Assembly (NCBI GenBank): GCA_002394185.1
Contig: DGTB01000084.1
Span: 1-6,477, forward strand
Source of the DNA: Bacteroidales bacterium UBA4347
GTDB lineage: Bacteria; Bacteroidota; Bacteroidia; Bacteroidales; P3
DNA length: 6,477 nt
Reading direction: 5' to 3'
Of the stretch, positions 5,936 to 6,477 are shown in pieces. The notes beneath the pieces are model-generated. The model worked only from the letters and a program-made list of their open reading frames with translations, was not told the origin of the DNA and did no database searches. Position 1 is the stretch's first letter; each line of letters begins with the position of its first letter. The translations under genes were made by a program, and so were the position numbers.

Positions 5936-6477
5936 TTAGTTGTTTCGGTCGCGGCCGAAGAGGCTGCCGATCCACTGCCTATTGAGGCGGGCGATGTTCT
6001 GGCGCTTGATCTGCTTGGGACACTCGGCCTCGCAGGCGTAGGTGTTGGTGCAGGAGCCGAAGCCCAGCTCGTCCATCTTGCAGACCATCTTCTTCACGCG
6101 GTCCATGGCCTCGGGCTGGCCCTGGGGCAGGAGGGCGAGGTGGCTCACCTTGGCGCCCACGAAGAGCATGGCGCTGGCGTTCTTGCAGGCTGCCACGCAG
6201 GCGCCGCAGCCGATGCAGGCGGCGGCATCCATGGCCTGGTCGGCCTTGTGCTTGGGCACGAGGATATTGTTGGCGTCGGGCACGCCGCCGGTGGTGGCGC
6301 TGATGTAGCCGCCGGCCTGGATAATCTTGTCGAAGGCCGTGCGGTCCACCACGAGGTCACGGATCACTGGGAAGGCCTTGGCACGCCAGGGCTCCACCCA
6401 GATCTCGTCGCCGTCGTTGAAGTGGCGCATATGGAGCTGGCAGGTGGTCACACCGTCGTCGTTGCCGTGGGGACGGC
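5936..6477 (-). CDS. frdB: Succinate dehydrogenase/fumarate reductase iron-sulfur subunit (5' end outside window)
   Basis: This is the electron-transfer subunit between the FAD subunit and the membrane cytochrome b of succinate:quinone oxidoreductase; in anaerobic Bacteroidetes it works mainly as fumarate reductase in succinate formation at the inner membrane. About 179 residues are visible, from RPHGNDDGV onward, so roughly the first 70 residues with most [2Fe-2S] ligands lie beyond the window; the Cys in VTTCQLH is probably the last of these ligands. Next come the conserved EPWRAKAFPVIRDLVVDR segment, CIGCGACVAACKN (CxxCxxCxxxC for the [4Fe-4S] and [3Fe-4S] clusters), and SCTNTYACEAECPK (C-x5-C-x3-C, the remaining cluster ligands), ending GSLFGRDRNN. 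The last 57 conserved residues are repeated in the chimeric gene at 3049-3300. GC content is visibly higher than in the sigma and methyltransferase genes. A perfect terminator follows. The symbol sdhB would be equally defensible. Confidence 0.95.
   Translation of the reverse strand, partial: RPHGNDDGVTTCQLHMRHFNDGDEIWVEPWRAKAFPVIRDLVVDRTAFDKIIQAGGYISATTGGVPDANNILVPKHKADQAMDAAACIGCGACVAACKNASAMLFVGAKVSHLALLPQGQPEAMDRVKKMVCKMDELGFGSCTNTYACEAECPKQIKRQNIARLNRQWIGSLFGRDRNN
5946..6115. repeat. 170-bp direct repeat, copy 2 (within frdB)
   Basis: This copy lies within the complete frdB reading frame and matches 3059-3228 at a constant offset of 2,887 bases. The match begins a few codons before the frdB stop and ends in the Pro-Glu-Ala codons upstream of MDRVKK. 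The two copies are direct repeats that flank the methyltransferase and sigma-barrel genes. Confidence 0.95.

Noticed and set aside
3059..6115. Composite transposon or insertion-sequence ends
   Set aside because: The repeats are direct and lie inside coding sequence, there are no terminal inverted repeats, and no transposase gene lies between them.

Overview
The window looks like chromosomal DNA of a Bacteroidales bacterium (Prevotella/Bacteroides type). Evidence: a succinate dehydrogenase/fumarate reductase iron-sulfur subunit of the Bacteroidetes kind, a TAnnTTTG-type promoter, a CarboxypepD_reg-like exported protein, an ECF sigma factor of Bacteroidetes style, and genes with little Shine-Dalgarno signal. 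The species cannot be named from this sequence.

Layout. The left part is on the + strand: the 3' end of a TPR-like gene (3-575), a heptamer tandem repeat (574-636), and an exported protein of unknown function (637-2172). That gene ends in an octamer repeat lying inside a long hairpin (2163-2228). Everything to the right is on the - strand: a small lipoprotein (2273-2779) with a good promoter, a short chimeric gene (3049-3300), a SAM-dependent methyltransferase (3378-4166), a large sigma-factor/outer-membrane-barrel fusion (4268-5821), and the 3' part of frdB/sdhB (5936 to the window end). No gene-free stretch exceeds 300 bases. The longest, 2780-3048, holds a promoter, an inverted repeat and a terminator.

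Two things stand out. First, one uninterrupted reading frame joins an ECF sigma factor (regions 2 and 4), an inner-membrane helix, a periplasmic linker and a C-terminal eight-strand-like outer-membrane barrel. This resembles the dual membrane-spanning anti-sigma factors of Bacteroides, but the sigma factor itself is tethered and no anti-sigma domain is visible. Second, the last 170 bp of frdB are duplicated 2,887 bp away in direct orientation (167/170 identical, all three differences at third codon positions). The second copy is joined in frame to a HicB-like N-terminus. The two copies bracket the methyltransferase and sigma-barrel genes, and recombination between them would leave an intact frdB. 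The segment therefore looks like an insertion that regenerated the 3' end of its target gene, and it may be deletable.

Working together (inference): the sigma-barrel protein could sense an outer-membrane or surface state and alter transcription, and the methyltransferase downstream on the same strand may be co-transcribed with it. frdB belongs to anaerobic respiration/succinate formation and is separated from the sigma gene by a strong intrinsic terminator.
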